A DNA stretch of 64,000 nt from Setoptus koraiensis (lineage: Eukaryota; Arthropoda): the NCBI GenBank assembly GCA_048013815.1, contig CM106586.1:496001-560000 (forward strand). The letters are read 5' to 3'. Positions within the stretch are counted from its first letter, which is position 1; the number at the start of each line of letters is the position of its first letter. This document shows, piece after piece, positions 1-12,525 of the stretch. A program made the position numbers and the translations under genes. The notes under the pieces were generated by a model that saw nothing but the letters and a program-made list of their open reading frames with translations, was not told where the DNA came from and did not search any database.

Positions 1-1457
1 CCAGTGATGAAACAAAGAATTACGAACACTTTTTGTTTGAGAAACATTCCAAATTACATCTATACATCTTTGTTGTGCACCGTTTACAGACGGCCGGAGT
101 GAGAGAGTGGACCCATGTGGAATCAAATCAGAAAAATCGATAGTAAGCAACAAAAAACTCAGTACTCTCTATTGTCGATATTGTCCAAATGACCATTGTA
201 GACTAGTTAGAGGACCTGAAAATGTCCATCTTCTCTCATAGAGGGTAATGAAGGTATCTGTAGCATTAAATTATGCATTTATGCAATTGTTAAATACCCG
301 TTGCACGAAACGTCTTCCCCTTGAAATGTACGCCGAGGAAATGTATAGTCTGCTACACTTGATCTATAGGTAAATACATATTTTTTTTTGAATAGTTCAT
401 ATGCAGACGTCCCGTATCTCACACAACCAATCCGGTGCATATTCCACTATCAAATGGTGGTCCTTAATGAAAATAAAGTAAACTGCATCCGCGCTTTATG
501 CATGTTTGCCAGCATTCGCCTGTTCAGTCATCTATTTATCTCGGTGACTCCAAGTAACGTAGTGAGAGCCAAATGTGGGCCAAATGTCGCTAGGTGCTCA
601 CTTGCGCGCACAAAAATTGCGACTAGCGCAGGCGCAAACAGCGTTGCCGAAGAAACGATTTGGCACTGTCCAAAAAGAGGATCCAAAAACAGTTGGAATC
701 GGAGAGGATTTGTCATTACCAGTTTGAGATAGACGGTGATGCACACGTACACGCAGACAATATGTTGACAAGTTTGTTTTTCAAATGCAACAGCAACAAC
801 AAGCAAAACCAATCAGGGCCGCACGCCAACAAAGTTTGATCCGCTTCTAACAGTTTGCAGTTTATCAGTTAACTGGCCTCTTTTAATTGTCAGCAGCAGC
901 AACAACAGCACCGACAACAACAACAACTACTTGAACAACAAGAATGATAGATATAAGTGAATTAAACATGAACACGTCAGTGAGAATATCAATATGCTTA
1001 TCGGTGTTATTCTAAAAGAACAAAAGTTGGCTGTTAGACGAGTGAACCATTATCAAAAATTTGAATATTTGGACCAACAAAAACTGCAATCCGGTCACAA
1101 CTGTTGTTGTGTAACTAGAGGCATATTGTCAAACACTTGAAAAATAGACGAGGAGCCCCAGCAAGCTCAGCGAGCAAATTTGGCAAGTTCGTTTTATGTA
1201 CTATGAAATAGAAAAAAGTTGCCCAATGTGTGCGTCCCCTCGACTAGGTTAACTTGCCAATGCACACCGGCAATTGATTAAAGTGGTGGTAGCTTGGCTA
1301 GCTAGTTTTAAGCAGTAAATTGGCAACTGCAGTCAATAGCAACAACAACAACAACGGCAACAACGGCAAACAACGATCAATCGGGCAACACAGCGAATGA
1401 ATTATGCTTCAAGGCTTGCATACTAAACTAACTCCCGGGAGCGATCAACTAACGCAC

Positions 1458-1477
1458 ATGGATATCTCTTTTTTGAG
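1458..1477 (+). other. Candidate Shaker alternative first coding micro-exon
   Basis: An ATG opens a frame of six codons plus two bases (MDISFL, then AG) that runs into a near-perfect donor, AG|GTGAGTAAAG. The exon end is phase 2, the phase required by the acceptor at 41897, so splicing would give [13 protein letters not shown]. Some Drosophila Shaker isoforms have similarly short N-termini ending at SLPK. Chance matches of this size are expected in 40 kb, so this is only a candidate. Confidence 0.15.
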
Positions 1478-3322
1478 GTGAGTAAAGCCTGATACCGAGG
1501 TACCTATGCATATATTGTCTCTTCATATATTGCTGTTTGAACGTTTTATCCTCACATACTACTGACATAACCACTGATAATATCGGCAACTATCAGTAGT
1601 GGTAGTAGTAGTAGTATGCAGCAGCACGTAGCAACCGGCGGCAGCAAGTAGCCAAGCATCAGTGGCAAAAGCAGCTAAGTGAATTGGTTGCCAGACTAGC
1701 ATTGGATCATCTAGTCTAGCCAGGGGCTCTCTCACAGCCGCCCAGACAATTCCCAGAAAGTAGAGGCGTGGGTGTGTTTATTCTTTATATTAGGTACACA
1801 TTATTATGATGCAATTGCTAAGCCTTTTTAACACTAAACACCAGACTGTGTTTAGTATGTGTATGTGTATGTGTGTGTATGTGTGTACACAATCAATTTT
1901 ATCATAGTCATTTAGTGAGGCCGGTTAGCTGGTTTTTTTACCAGGCGCTAATGAGCGGTTATGATTGATTACATTACACACATACATTCTGTGTGAGTGG
2001 ATATTGGTTCGTGTATAATGGGTAGACGTGGTCGTCGAGGGATCTATTGGCTAATTCTATTAGATTGCAACAATAACATTAACAGCATCAACGACGCCAG
2101 CCAAAAACAGATACACAATAGATTGAATGAATGAACGTAACGTGATATCAGTGATATGATCACTGTTGTGAATGATATTACATAATAAATAATTTACTTT
2201 GGGCCGCTACTTCTGGCAGCTTATTCTGGGCCCAGCACACCCATTTATGGCGCCTACTTTGTGCGTGTATATGTGTGTGTTCATCATTCATGCAGCTAGA
2301 TAAACTATTTAATGCAGCAATCAATGATACTTAATTTAGTTAATCTAGCAACTAGTTAGTTGCTAGTCAGTTGCCACGCCACACACATACACAGTATGTT
2401 GTGTGACTACAGTGATATACAGTTTAGACGAGCGATCAAATAAATCATTGGCCCCAACTAATTATTGTCTTTATTATTCGCAAATTGCACCACTGCTGCC
2501 AATGTAGATACATACCAACTAGATACATATGTCCAACATTGATCGCTGTTTGTCGCGCCAACTCGCCACTTGGCCACTAACTTTGGCTAACGTTAAGCGA
2601 TCAATGCTGGATTTCGAATAGTTTGACACTAAAATGTGAGCCACACAATGGGGCCGCTCTGAGGTTTTCTCGCCTACAAATAGTATCGGCCAAACAAGAA
2701 TTGTACACATCACATTCATGGCAACAAGAGAAGTCATGTCTATTGTTGCCACACTAGACAAATGTTAACAAATGCAGTCCAATAACTGTATTGTTGCACT
2801 GATATCACACCAGTGGTGCGTTTATCTTGAGTTTGGTTAGTTTTTAGCGTAGAGGCACTCTCATGAGAGGGTCTGAGGGTGTTTTGCTGAAACCCATGTC
2901 ATGTAGAAAAAGAAGAAATTTACGACAGCTCTCACAACGTGAAAAGAATGGCGAGAGTTTAAGATCAGACTTGTCTGACAGTGACTTGCGAAACTTGGCT
3001 CTCTCGGCCAACAAAAGTGACCGCTAGAGCCACTCCAGTCGCTCAGTGGCCGCTTAGATATGCTAGGTGTGCTTTGCGTGGTTTGCTTCCATTTGAATCA
3101 CACTATACCACGTGTGTAGTCATTGACGAGGTGCCATAGACGCAGCACCGGAGAGTCATTTGCATGTATAGAGAGCGACTCTCGTACGAAACTGGCTTCA
3201 ATTCTGCTGCCAGATAAGAGAGAGAGAGCCTGCTACTCATATTGAGCATATAGAGACCAGTCACTGGTCACTGGTCACTGGTTGCTGGTCGCTAGTTGCT
3301 TGTTGACACACTTAATAATATT

Positions 3323-3344
3323 ATGATAATAATATTATTATCAT
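3323..3344. repeat. Perfect 22-bp AT-rich palindrome
   Basis: The half-site ATGATAATAAT is followed directly by its reverse complement. It lies in a TAATAAT-rich stretch, so simple-sequence origin is likely. A cruciform or a homodimer site is possible. Confidence 0.8.
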
Positions 3345-3514
3345 ACCAACCACCACCAGCCACCAGCTAGATGATTAAAGTTTGCGTAAGGCTCTTCTGT
3401 CACGGTGACTGAGTGACCAGTGGCCAGGTAGTTAGTGAGCGAGTTTGGCCAACTGCGAGCTAACGAGCTACTAGCTAGACCAAGCTGTTACCAAATTGAA
3501 GTGTCTGGCTCAAG

Positions 3515-3552
3515 TTCAAACTCAAACTCAAACTCAAACTCAAACTCAAACT
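3515..3552. repeat. (CTCAAA)n hexamer microsatellite
   Basis: About six to seven perfect tandem copies of CTCAAA/CAAACT. No coding context is apparent. Confidence 0.9.
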
Positions 3553-4957
3553 AGAGCCCAAACATAAGAATGAGCGCCAGTAATAAAAGATGATACACTA
3601 ATACTGACTTAGTGACTCACTTACTTGTGTGAGATACAAGTAAACAAGACGTTAAATGACGTGCGCCAATGATAAGCTACCTAGTGGCTACCTTTAGAAT
3701 TAGTTTGCAGCTTAGTGTATATATATATTTGTAGCCTATGTCTGACAGTCTCTATCTGCCTAGTTATATTCTTGCCAGTTAGCTATATGCTCGCTTCATG
3801 CAAGCCCGCGCCATCAATGACACTGACCGAAACTGACAATGAAAGTGTTTGCCTGCTCCACTAGCCTACTTATTATTATCGCTCATTAACAAAGATTATT
3901 TGTCGTTAGTTGGCTGGTCAAATATATCAAATATAGACTTGCCTAAAGGGTGTCCCCCCCGCCGCCTACGACCATCTTAGTACCAAGCAGCCAGTTTTGT
4001 CAGCCGATTTTTACAGGAATTGTAATTGTGCATCAAGAAAAATTTTTGTTTTGTCGCCATTCTGATTTGCTCGCTTCACGACGACAACAAACTCAAGTCA
4101 AACTAACGTTGCTCATTTTAATAATAAGCTACTTATTATGGGACACACACACACTCTCGCTGTTTACCATCGCGAGCTCAAGTTTTTTGGCCGGCCACGA
4201 GCAGCAACTTTTGACCATTTTTGTTTACAGACTTTTAGATATTGTTGTTGTCAACATTATCTATTCTGTCTATTCACCTATTCACCTATTCGCCTCCAAC
4301 TGACTGTGTGAGATAGATTCCACTTGGTTGCATTTGTTTGGCCTCTAGCACCAGTGCAGCACCAGCACAGCATCGGTGCAGCATCAGAGACCAGGAAGAG
4401 GCCAGAGTCGTCTTGGCCTTTGGTACTTTTGATGGTGCGTCCAAATAAGCCAGCGAATGATGGCGGATCTTTCATAATTTTGCAACCAATTTCAGTGTCT
4501 AGTCTGGTCAGAACGGCTCTTTGTCATACATACATACAACGACTCGTGTGAGATGTTTGTTTGCTTCTTATCTAGCCAGTGCTGACAACATATGACAAAG
4601 AGCACAACATAACAAGCAGGCCCATTCTTTGGGGCGCCCTTCGATTGTCTGGTTGGTGTACGTTCAACTACACGTAGGTGCCCAATGTGTTTGTTGGTGG
4701 ACATAGACTCATTTAAGTTGTGCCTGCATGCCAGTGTGATGGCATGGCCGCGGATGAAAGATGTTGGCGAATTGCGAGGCCAATTCGGCCGGTTTGTTTA
4801 TGATACATCTGTTACAACAACAACAACAACAACAACAACAAATCAACAAAATTTATGCTTACCTCACAAGGGGCCACGCACGACCCTCATTGCATAACCA
4901 GTTGCCTGGCTCACTGGCCAGGCCCAACCAGCCAGAGCCATATCGCTCATTTATCGG

Positions 4958-5036
4958 ATGCGACCAGAAGGTTGCCACCAGAGGGATGCGACCAGAAGGA
5001 TGCCACCAGAGGGATGCGACCAGAAGGCCACAGAAG
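4958..5036. repeat. 28-bp minisatellite, about 2.7 copies
   Basis: The unit begins ATGCGACCAGAAGG and recurs at 4958, 4986 and 5014. It also contains the near-repeat CCACCAGAGGG, so it has an internal half-unit structure. No function is evident. Confidence 0.85.
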
Positions 5037-6809
5037 ATAATTGCAAGTCGTGCAAGTTTTTTGCCGAAAGCGTTGCAAGGGAAACGCGTGGCGCACTACT
5101 TTGTGTTTGCCATACTTGATCGTGTTTGTTTATCATTTTATATCTGTATATGGTGGCAATATCTGACCCAAACAAGTCCAATATTATGAGACGGACACAA
5201 TGAGAGCGAGTGTGTGTGTTTCCGACCAACTATCTGGCTGCACCAAATTGAGTGTGAAATTGAATGGAATTGCCTAACAAAACGACGACCATCATCGATG
5301 AGCAATGACCACGGATAGCCACGGATAGCCGCGGATAAATTGGAAGCGCTTAAGCCATTTTATTGGATGGTCAGTAGATTGTTTCCGTGGACAGTTGGCA
5401 CGGAATGACAACGACTCTATCTCGGAACTGCTAGTCACGCTGGCCAACTGTAAGTGTTGTTGTCATCATCGTCGTTATTAGATGGAGTCCATTACACTCG
5501 AGTCGAGTGTGAGCAACGACAACAACAGCTCATTGTCACAATGCGCATTGCACAATATTAAACGCACGACGCGGGGTTAATATCCAAGCAAATAAGTCAG
5601 ACAGATCGGTCCTCCGATTTGTCGATATCCATTGAGCCCATGTTATGAAGGGGCGCGCGCGGGCGATAACTGCGCATCAATTGTATTGGCCGACGGATCA
5701 ATTGTAAATGGTGAATGCAGGCGAGAAAAAGTGCCAAAATAACTAATGGTTACAGCAAATATGTTTGTTGGACATATTTGCAACTAGAACAACAACAACA
5801 ACAGCAACAACAACATTTGTCCACCTGGCGAAAGATTAACTCAAAGCTCAATTATAACAACAAGACAGATATGTCACGCGCTAGTGCGCCTGGCCAACCA
5901 TTAGCTTGTGTGTGTCGTTTGTAGTGCACGTAACGCGCGTCCTAATCAACGTTGACCACGTGATAATCCGCTATTTGCAAGGTGAAAACATCGACGACAA
6001 CAGTAACGACAACAAAGGAGAGTTATAGATCGAGAGTTGAGGTTTGTTGTTATTTTTCAATGGTTTCGAAAGCTTTGTCGCTATGACCTGTATATAATCT
6101 GCGCCAGTCTGTACAATCGTTGTGTGCACAAATGAAACCAAACGGACAAAAGAGCAACTTTGTTACTTCGATTTGTGAATTGTTCGAACACGGCTATGAA
6201 TGCAACGACAACCAACAACAACCAACAACATCGACCGACAACAACACCAAAAACAACATAAATAATATCCATTATCGGCGCGAGAGGAGAGCTCGCTTGC
6301 GCTCAGTCGCCCGAAAACAGTTTATTGGTCAACTAATTTGTCGTTGTTCTGGCCAAGATTTTTGCGACAACTAAACAAATAAACTGAGCGTGTTGTCTAT
6401 GCATGCGTCTGGCGTGTGTTATCTGTATCATACAGGCTGTATGTCAGCGTTTACACAACCAGTGTTTATAAGCACCTCACCTGACATTGTATGTTGAACA
6501 GATAATGAAATAATGACTGCATTCTAGCGACTTCCGGTCAACAAAACTCGCACCAAACAATAACATACAAAATAGCGAATGTTTATGTTTGTATCGCGTG
6601 CCTAGTGTGTTAGTTGTATTAGTGGCGGCAGCATTGCTGTGTAACATTGATTCATTATTATCATCATTACGCCTACGCGAACAGCCAACACTGTGGGCCA
6701 GCGATTATTTGTCGCCATTTTCACACCCACTAATGACAACAGCTAATGACAATGGCAACTTTTTAATTTAGCTCGTCGACAGTGAATATCGTTGGGCTCG
6801 TGCAAATGT

Positions 6810-6819
6810 GTTACATAAC
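6810..6819. promoter_or_regulatory. RTTAYRTAAY (PAR-bZIP-type) site GTTACATAAC
   Basis: An exact match to the palindromic consensus bound in Drosophila by Vrille/Pdp1 and in vertebrates by E4BP4/PAR-bZIP factors. It is one of an over-represented set in this window; single sites of this length can occur by chance. Confidence 0.3.
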
Positions 6820-6880
6820 TGGTGCTATAACTGGCATAACAGGACGACTGTATTGATTGACTTTGGCAACACTTAACTCT

Positions 6881-6908
6881 GTTGTTGTTGTTGTAGTTGT
6901 TGTTGTAG

Positions 6909-6988
<80 letters not shown>

Positions 6989-6990
6989 GC

Positions 6991-7031
<41 letters not shown>

Positions 7032-7033
7032 TG
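6881..7033. repeat. Long (TTG)n / (CAA)n microsatellite, about 50 units
   Basis: Roughly 150 bp of nearly pure TTG with a few TAG, CTG and ATG interruptions. It yields open frames of poly-Val, poly-Gln, poly-Thr and poly-Asn on both strands, which are artefacts of the repeat. It is the longest of many CAA/TTG tracts here. Confidence 0.97.
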
Positions 7034-7312
7034 TCGCTGACGAAATACAGGTAACCGGCACACAATGAACTGGCGACAACTAATCACCAGTTTGCTGGCT
7101 GTTGAATGAAAACAAAATGTTAGTTGTCAAGTGTGTGTCTAGTAGTGTTGTGTTTGGCCCAATCCAATGTTGCGATATGTTGCGACTAAACAAAACTCAT
7201 GAATAAGTCGCAAACAACAGACAGCCGAGATATATATTTAATTGTTTACCAGTGCTAGCGACTGTTGCGACTCGCAGATCTTGGTGATATGAGCATTTCC
7301 ACACACGAACAA

Positions 7313-7363
7313 CACACACACACACACACACACACCAAACACACACACACACACACACACAAT
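7313..7363. repeat. (CA)n microsatellite in two blocks
   Basis: Two CA dinucleotide runs separated by a short interruption. It opens Cys/Val-rich frames on the minus strand that I do not consider coding. Confidence 0.95.
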
Positions 7364-7760
7364 CTGTGCGGCCATCTTGTTGAGATAGACAAAGAGTCAC
7401 AATGAATGATGTTGCTAGTTGCAGTAGCTTGCAGATGCAACGATTGTGTATTGTGCTGGCCTTGACTTTGTCTCTTTGTGTTTGTGTCTATGGCCTACAG
7501 ACTGTAGGTGGCTCTCATTGTCATGACACACAAACAAACAACATGCTCATGAATTCAAACGTTGACAGCGCCCCCCTCCCTCCCTCCAATTGCCAGTTGC
7601 CAATTGGCGAGCTTTCGAAATGGTGAGGCCCCCACTAACTAACTAACGGTACGTATAGGACGTATAGCACAACCGTTAGTAAGGGTAACGCTCAGCTGTA
7701 AGCTCAGGCTGCCAGCCAACTATAATCAGGCAACTGACTGGAGCGAGAGATTGACGTAAC

Positions 7761-7800
7761 ATTACGTAACGTTACGTAACGTTACGTAACGTTACGTAAC
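7761..7800. promoter_or_regulatory. Four tandem RTTACGTAAC decamers (V/P-box-type cluster)
   Basis: ATTACGTAAC is followed head-to-tail by three copies of GTTACGTAAC at exact 10-bp spacing, with a related TTGACGTAAC just upstream (7751-7760). Each decamer fits RTTAYRTAAY, the site of the Vrille/Pdp1 (PAR-bZIP/E4BP4) class. Ten-bp spacing would put the sites on the same face of the helix. Seen: the tandem sites. Inferred: that they are regulatory rather than a minisatellite. Confidence 0.45.
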
Positions 7801-10800
7801 GTTAGAAGTAGTTGCATATAAACACGTACGCACTTATGATAGCGTGAATCAGTTACTCGTGATCAGTCAGTGGCATTGCTTGACCACTAGCTAGCGTATG
7901 CTATGTCGTCATGCTCACAGCTGATGCCATAAAGCCAGCCAAATACCTAACGAGTGAGTGTGTGTGTGTGTGTGACGCAATGAGATAGTTGCAACTATTG
8001 CGTCATAGCGAGCACCCTCATCTTATTTACTGTTGGTCGCGGCAGCAGCAAAACAACTTTTAGGCACGACCACATCACATGTTGTTGTTGTTGTTGTCGC
8101 TGTTGTTGCTGCCGCTGATGCTGAATATTGTTGGGTGGGAGACATCAATGAATGAGCCGCGGCCCATCTAATGGGCATCTTAATTAATTCTAACAGAACG
8201 GAAGTTGGTTGCTAGCAAAGCTGAACACTCACAACCTCACTTGTCAGAGGTCGCCTGTGCATTTGCACCTTTACCATGATGCTCATGTTTAGGCTATCCA
8301 CTCAATGCTGAGATTTATTAGTTAGCTATCTATAGTGGTCAGTTGGCCACTGGCCACCTATCTGGTATCAAATAAGTGAGAGAGAGCGAGAGCATAAAGT
8401 TGAAATTGCATATGGTGAGCGTGGCAGTATCATTACTTAATTTCTCTCTTATGAATATCATGACTCATGACGCAATTTGTCACGATTTCTCTTGGCCAAA
8501 CAGAAGAATAAGTGTTTTTTACGCGTCACATTCACTAGCAAATTCATTACTCCATTTCGCTGTTGTTGTTATTGTTGTTGTTATTATTACGAATTATTTA
8601 CTCACACTCATAGTTGTCAACTTGCAATAATTGTGTGCACTCTCTCTCACTCTCGCTCTTTCTCTGGCGCGTTCTCTCTTTCTTTATTTGCTTGCCTTCA
8701 TTGCGTCACAATCAATTTGTTTCATAATGGGACCCACATAAACCCCGACTATAAAGAAAAGCACTCACTCGCTCACACCAAGAGGCAGAAATGGTCGTTT
8801 AATAGGAAGACCAAATGTTTTTGTTGTCGTTGTAACATGATTTGATGCGATGCGATGTGATGTGATATGATCCGATATTTATCACAAGTAGCAGCCATCA
8901 GTCGGCGCCTCATCAACAGAAAAATGGTTTCCGTATTATATGTTATATGTTAGATGAAGCAAGCTGCTTAATAGCAATGCAAGCAATTATTTTTGTTTGT
9001 CTGTCTGTCGGTCTGCCTGCCTGGCTGGCCGCTCGTTTGCCCGTCTGCTTGTTTGTTTGTTTGTTTGCCTAGTTATTTGGGCCAACAGTGACGCCAACAG
9101 CATAGGCAAGATATGGCAACCATTATGATGATGATATAACAAACATACGACACGACACGCACACAACCAGCAGCCAACAAATAGCTAGCCGTTGAGACAG
9201 CGACGGCACAACTCAAATTGGCCCCGCTTTTTCGTCACATTACGTTGACCGATTTGGCCTTAACGGCCAAAACGGCCGCCCACTAAGCCACAAATTAAAC
9301 CAGGTCAAAGTGATCCTCGGGCTACTTAGCTCTTTTCGCCTCAACAAACTCGCCCAGCCCCAAAAAAACACAACTTGACGTTTCTTCTTTCAGCTGCTGT
9401 TCAATAGATATGGATTATTTATCTGTCGCCCAAGTCTCGCAAAATGGCTCACTTTGCAGCACTGGCCAGCACACACCCAAGGTCATCATCATTTAAAACC
9501 TTGATCAATGCGTTAGATAGACTGGCTGTTTATTCGGCTCACTTGCTCCACTCGAACTATTCAATAGGATGAACAATGGCGAGATTAAATCAGACCACTT
9601 CTTTCTTATTTTATTCTTCACTGATCCCAGTGCAAAAGGCAAACGCAAGAGAAAAATTAGACAAACCAATTTGACTATATCGAGAATGAGATGAAGCGTC
9701 AAAGAAGAAAAAGCATTGCAGATAGAGTCGTTTGCAATGGAAATTTGCACTGGTAACGAGTTATGCGAGAGCGTGTCTTGGTCACTCTATCAAGGGGCCA
9801 GCCTAGTAACTAATGCAACCAATGAATGGGCCGAGTTGACCGGAAAAAGCCAAAAAGCGAAGAAATAACATGCCATTTCTATGCGTGTGCTCTGTCTATA
9901 ACCAACTAGAAGTAACGGCGAAAATAGTAATCCCAGCAGCGGTTTCCGGCGATCGTTATGGGGCTCCTTGATGCTGGTGACGCGCCAAGTCAACAAATTA
10001 CGTCGTTCCTTTGATAGTTTTATATCGGCGACAGTCCAGAGAGATTATTAGACATACATTAATGCTAAGCTCGACACTTATAGACTGAATTAGATTCAAA
10101 TGGCAACACTAAATTCGAACACAGATAGCACATGCAAAATATTTGAGATAACTCATATCTATTTTTTCCTTTCACGACAAACTTGGCTCGGTAGCGATTC
10201 TTTTGTCACTACAAACTGTGTGTCGCAAACGTTCATTTGATTTAGGCTGTTACACATCCTTTCATATTTCGATTTGTATAGTTTGGGTGTGACCAAGCAC
10301 AAACTACACACTGTACACTATGAACTGGACCCGATTAGCCGTGTTTGGCAATTTTTCTTTCTTGCAAGGCCAACATTTCGAGTGGACAGTTTTTGCATGC
10401 GAAATACTCGCTGGCTGACGCTGTCGAATTAACAATCCAATAACTCAAAATAAGAAAAATCAATTATGAATTATGATCAATTGAGCGAAATGAGTGACCA
10501 GCCAGACAGACTAATGTCCGAGCACATGCTCTCATGATCGAGCCCCAGGTATCCTCTGACTATATCTATTGTGTGAACAATATGTAGCGTCGACAATAAC
10601 GTGGCTAGTCGATTGATAATTGAACATAACGTTATTATTGCTATTTTATTGGTACCTTTATGGGTCAGTGTGTTGGCAATTGCAATGGTGCAACAACTCA
10701 CCATTGTTGTATCATTGAATAACGGGCACACTTAGCTACGTGACACAAAGGAGCACGTGGTGACACATACACACAATAGATGAACAGACACTTGGCATCG

Positions 10801-12363
10801 ACGTGCATTCTATGACATGTGTCAAGCTTACTTCCGGGTGCATATCATATCCAGTTTCGTTGCGTTTTCACGTGGTGTTTATCACTATATTTACGTGTTA
10901 GTCTATTATTCATTGTATCTGTTAGTGTCTCATACATCCACACATACACAGTGTATATAAAATATACTATATTACTTATCAGAAATTGCTTTGTGTTGGT
11001 AGCTTCAGAAACGCGAGTAAGAAGCAACTAGACAGAGATTAGACATGACAAGAAAACAAACAAACAAACAGTTTGCTCATATGCAAACAATCGCATCTAT
11101 TGGCCTAGTTAGAGGAGCTAAGAGGACACATGTGTCCACTATTTAGCATCCAAGTGAAATAGTCAGACTATTTATCTGTGTGCATGGGGTGCACTCTGGT
11201 GCTACAGGGACACACAATTTAATACACTAATGGACTAATGTGCTGCTGGAGATGCTCACTTGAGGGAGGTCATCACGTAATAATGGTGGCCAGAGATAAG
11301 TTTTGCTTTTGGTTTGGTGTGTCATTTGTTTCGCGAGCAAAGTGCTAATAAATATATAAGCTTGAGGTATAAGTGGGTTATAAATCATTGATATTATATC
11401 AGTGATATGAGAAATGATATGAGCAATTCGCAATTAAGCGATTAACCGACCGATTGGAGAAGTTGACCAAAAGTTGGAGGCAAAAGTCGCTCTCTCTGCC
11501 GACAAATTCTTCACCGACGTCATAGCCGTAATTGTGCAAAAGAAAACAAGCCACATGGGTGAGAGCAATGAGAGTAGTGGGACTAGGTGGCTGAAATGTA
11601 TCACGTCACACTAAGTAAAGATATTTGTTTAAAAAGAAAGATGCCCGTCCATGGAAATTACTTAGTGCTTCTCAACAGTGAGCAACACTAGACATAGGTG
11701 GCGTCTTGCCAATCTCAACTGGTGCCGCCTTGTCATGTGTGGGCCATCTCAATAGCGATCACGAGATGGTTATTGAGCGAGCGGAAACAAGTGCTACTAC
11801 TAGTCACAAGCGAGTGCCACCTTGATCAGGATACTGTCTAACATTCTCAAGTATTGCCACACCAAATGAATGTGTGCTTTATGAATATTTATTAGAGATT
11901 CATAACTGGCCAATGCGGTCCTCTTATTGGTTTCCGTGTAACTTAAATCTGTCTCGCGTCTGAGAGAGTCGCCGTAACGCGAAATATCCTCTATAGAGTA
12001 GCAATATTGACATGTTCATTGAGTTGGGTGCCCTGCAGCAAAGTGGCCTCTTGTTGTTGTTGACAAACAAGTTGCGAGCGACAAATAAGTCGGCTCTGGC
12101 AAGACGCCCGACTTTATTGAATAAAGTGCGTGTGCCCTTCTAGTTGCCAGAGTCTATCTATTTGCCGGAATCTAGTCGCTGGAATTCAACACCCACTTGG
12201 AGTGCCTCTTCTGGCAAGCGCACCGAGCGGAATAAAATAAGGGAAAGAAATCAATTAGCTATTTCATACCCTGCCGTCCGTCAAGAGAGTGCGGCCACAC
12301 TAATCAATAACATGTGTACGCCGCTGGCTGTTTATGGCCAGCGTCAGTGTGCTGTGTCAATCG

Positions 12364-12393
12364 AATTCAATTGGCGAATTCGCCAATTGAATT
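12364..12393. repeat. Perfect 30-bp palindrome without spacer
   Basis: The 15-bp half-site AATTCAATTGGCGAA is followed immediately by its exact reverse complement, centred on GAATTC. It is not a simple dinucleotide repeat, so chance origin is very unlikely. It could form a cruciform. Confidence 0.9.
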
Positions 12394-12515
12394 TCATTTG
12401 ATTTGTTTCCGTTGTAAATAAAATGGCAACAAAGTATTAATCAAATAAACGAAAATCAAAATACTGAAATGCATTTCCAGCGGCTGCCCACTATCACGTT
12501 ACGATCGACTATCCA

Positions 12516-12525
12516 ATTACGTAAT
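12516..12525. promoter_or_regulatory. RTTAYRTAAY-type site ATTACGTAAT
   Basis: Exact palindromic match to the PAR-bZIP/Vrille consensus; one of the dispersed set. Confidence 0.3.

Larger units (their letters stand above)
1..6878. other. Non-coding region upstream of Shaker, no gene found
   Basis: I see no convincing coding exon here apart from one weak candidate listed separately. Open frames are short and lack domain or codon-usage support. The stretch holds scattered CAA/CAG trinucleotide tracts (for example 901-930, 1340-1370, 4816-4842, 5789-5815), a CACTGGT heptamer run near 3258-3290, a CTCAAA hexamer run and a 28-bp minisatellite. It could be intergenic, or distant 5' introns of Shaker, which in Drosophila has very long 5' introns and alternative first exons. 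Confidence 0.6.

Noticed and set aside
6743-7087. Open frames of poly-Asn, poly-Thr, poly-Gln and poly-Val on both strands
   Set aside because: They are six-phase readings of the (TTG)n microsatellite at 6881-7033, without flanking domains or splice support.
7402-7626. Frame with a hydrophobic leader ending at ATG|GTGAGG, phase 2
   Set aside because: Could mimic a Shaker first exon or a secreted-protein exon, but the donor is weaker and no sequence supports either reading.
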